Positions 13,341 to 14,393 of a stretch of DNA of 14,393 bases are shown here, in pieces. The stretch's first letter is position 1; every line of letters begins with the position of its first letter. Location: contig DBPK01000001.1 in assembly GCA_002304835.1 (NCBI GenBank), forward strand, positions 94,011-108,403, read 5' to 3'. Origin of the DNA: Firmicutes bacterium UBA1422. GTDB lineage: Bacteria; Bacillota; Clostridia; Peptostreptococcales; Anaerovoracaceae. Made by a program: the position numbers and the translations under genes. The notes under the pieces were generated by a model. The model saw nothing but the letters and a program-made list of their open reading frames with translations, ran no database searches and was not told the origin of the DNA.

Positions 13341-14393
13341 ATGAAGACCGCTTTGCTGAGCGTCGGCACAGAGATACTGTTCGGACAGATAACAAACACC
13401 AATACGGTGTATCTTTCCCGTAAGCTGAACAATATGGGCCTTGATGTTTTGTATCATCATACGGTGGGAGATAATCCCGGCCGCGTGAAAGCCATGATCA
13501 GGCAGATATTCAAAGAATGCGACCTTATAATAACCACCGGTGGGCTGGGACCCACCCAGGATGATCTTACCAAAGAGATAGCCTGTGAGGCCCTTGAAGA
13601 TGAGCTGGTACTCCATGAAGGATCCCTTGAGATGATAAAAGAGATATTCAGAAATACAGGAAGAGAAATGACCGAGAACAATATCAAACAGGCATATCTG
13701 CCAAAAAGAGCGGTCATTTTCATCAATAATCACGGCACTGCTCCGGGGTTTGCCCTGGAAGGCAAAAAAGATTCGGATCTGGAAGGCAAGATGATAATCT
13801 GTCTGCCCGGTCCCCCCAGAGAAATGAAAGAGATGTTTCGCGAGTCGGCAGAAGCCTACTTGATGAAGAAAGCTGAAAAAGCCATGTATTACAGGTTCAT
13901 AAGGACCTACGGTATCGGTGAATCAGCCCTTGAAACAGCCATTATCGACCTGATCAGCGACCAGAGCGATCCCACCATAGCCACTTATGCCAAGGAAGGC
14001 GAATGTTATTTAAGAGTAGCTTCAAAGAGAAGATCCGCAGAAGAAGCAAGAAAAGCTGTTGACGTAATAACTGAAGAAGTAAACAAAAGAATAGGAGAAT
14101 ATGTCTACAGCACCAACGGCGAAGACCTCTGGGAAGTGGTGGGCAACGAGCTCATAAGAAGGGATATAAGCATATCATGCGCCGAATCCTGCACCGGAGG
14201 ACTTTTTGCGGCCACCCTGACAGAGATACCGGGCATATCAAAGGTATTCGACAGAGGACTGGTCACATACAGCAACCATGCCAAAACGGCGGAACTGGGA
14301 GTCGAAAAGGAGATCCTTGATAAATACGGTGCGGTGAGTGCAGAGACGGCACTGGCCATGGCTGAAGGTCTCAAAATGGAAACGGGATCGGAT
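13341..14393 (+). CDS. cinA: CinA family protein, nicotinamide-nucleotide amidohydrolase (3' end beyond the window)
   Basis: The ATG at 13341 directly follows the pgsA stop, and 351 codons are present of the roughly 410 usual. The N-terminal COG1058/MoaB-like domain (KTALLSVGTEILFGQITNTN) contains TTGGLGPTQDD (65-75) and LPGPPREMKEM. The C-terminal domain begins near residue 270 with SCAESCTGGLFAATLTEIPG (279-298), the signature of the nicotinamide-mononucleotide deamidase domain, and continues with GLVTYSNHAKTAELGV. In well-studied cases the protein hydrolyses pyridine nucleotides or NMN; in streptococci it is also linked to competence and RecA. In Clostridia recA often follows, but that lies outside this window. 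GAAGGG about 10 bases upstream is a modest ribosome binding site. Confidence 0.95.
   Translation, partial: MKTALLSVGTEILFGQITNTNTVYLSRKLNNMGLDVLYHHTVGDNPGRVKAMIRQIFKECDLIITTGGLGPTQDDLTKEIACEALEDELVLHEGSLEMIKEIFRNTGREMTENNIKQAYLPKRAVIFINNHGTAPGFALEGKKDSDLEGKMIICLPGPPREMKEMFRESAEAYLMKKAEKAMYYRFIRTYGIGESALETAIIDLISDQSDPTIATYAKEGECYLRVASKRRSAEEARKAVDVITEEVNKRIGEYVYSTNGEDLWEVVGNELIRRDISISCAESCTGGLFAATLTEIPGISKVFDRGLVTYSNHAKTAELGVEKEILDKYGAVSAETALAMAEGLKMETGSD

Overview
The window looks like a chromosomal segment of an anaerobic Gram-positive bacterium of the Clostridia (Bacillota). The evidence is the gene order ftsK-rimO-pgsA-cinA, strong AGGAG-type ribosome binding sites, sigma-A type promoters, frequent TTG/GTG starts, heavy use of ATA and AGG/AGA codons in most genes, and a lipobox lipoprotein. 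A placement below class level is not supportable from the sequence alone.

Layout, left to right. (1) Positions 1-140 hold the 5' end of a minus-strand asd gene (aspartate-semialdehyde dehydrogenase). It is divergent from a plus-strand operon, with two back-to-back consensus-like promoters between them. (2) Positions 369-4822 hold a tightly coupled four-gene operon: a radical SAM protein with a cysteine-rich SPASM/twitch-like C-terminus, an ABC ATPase and two different ABC-2 type permeases. The ATPase ends in four 36-bp in-frame tandem repeats. The four genes follow one another with a 1-base gap or 4-base overlaps, so the radical SAM enzyme and the exporter probably serve one pathway. The substrate is unknown, and this is the best candidate for an undescribed system in the window. 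(3) Positions 4892-6376 hold an orphan lipoprotein with its own promoter, a palindrome on its -35 element and a strong terminator. (4) Positions 6421-7503 form an AT-richer accessory island. A CatA-like acetyltransferase gene lies between broken pieces of the 3' end of an rlmD/rumA-type 23S rRNA methyltransferase gene: one piece upstream and three short tandem pieces downstream. This looks like the scar of repeated mobile-element integration at an rlmD 3' end. (5) Positions 7616-14393 are mostly housekeeping: uppP (undecaprenyl-diphosphate phosphatase), ftsK/spoIIIE (DNA translocase), rimO (ribosomal protein S12 methylthiotransferase), pgsA (phosphatidylglycerophosphate synthase) and the 5' part of cinA.

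The rimO-pgsA-cinA genes are translationally coupled or abutting and probably form one transcription unit, perhaps with ftsK. uppP has its own extended -10 promoter embedded in a large dyad. No tRNA, rRNA, CRISPR array, intact insertion sequence or phage gene was seen.
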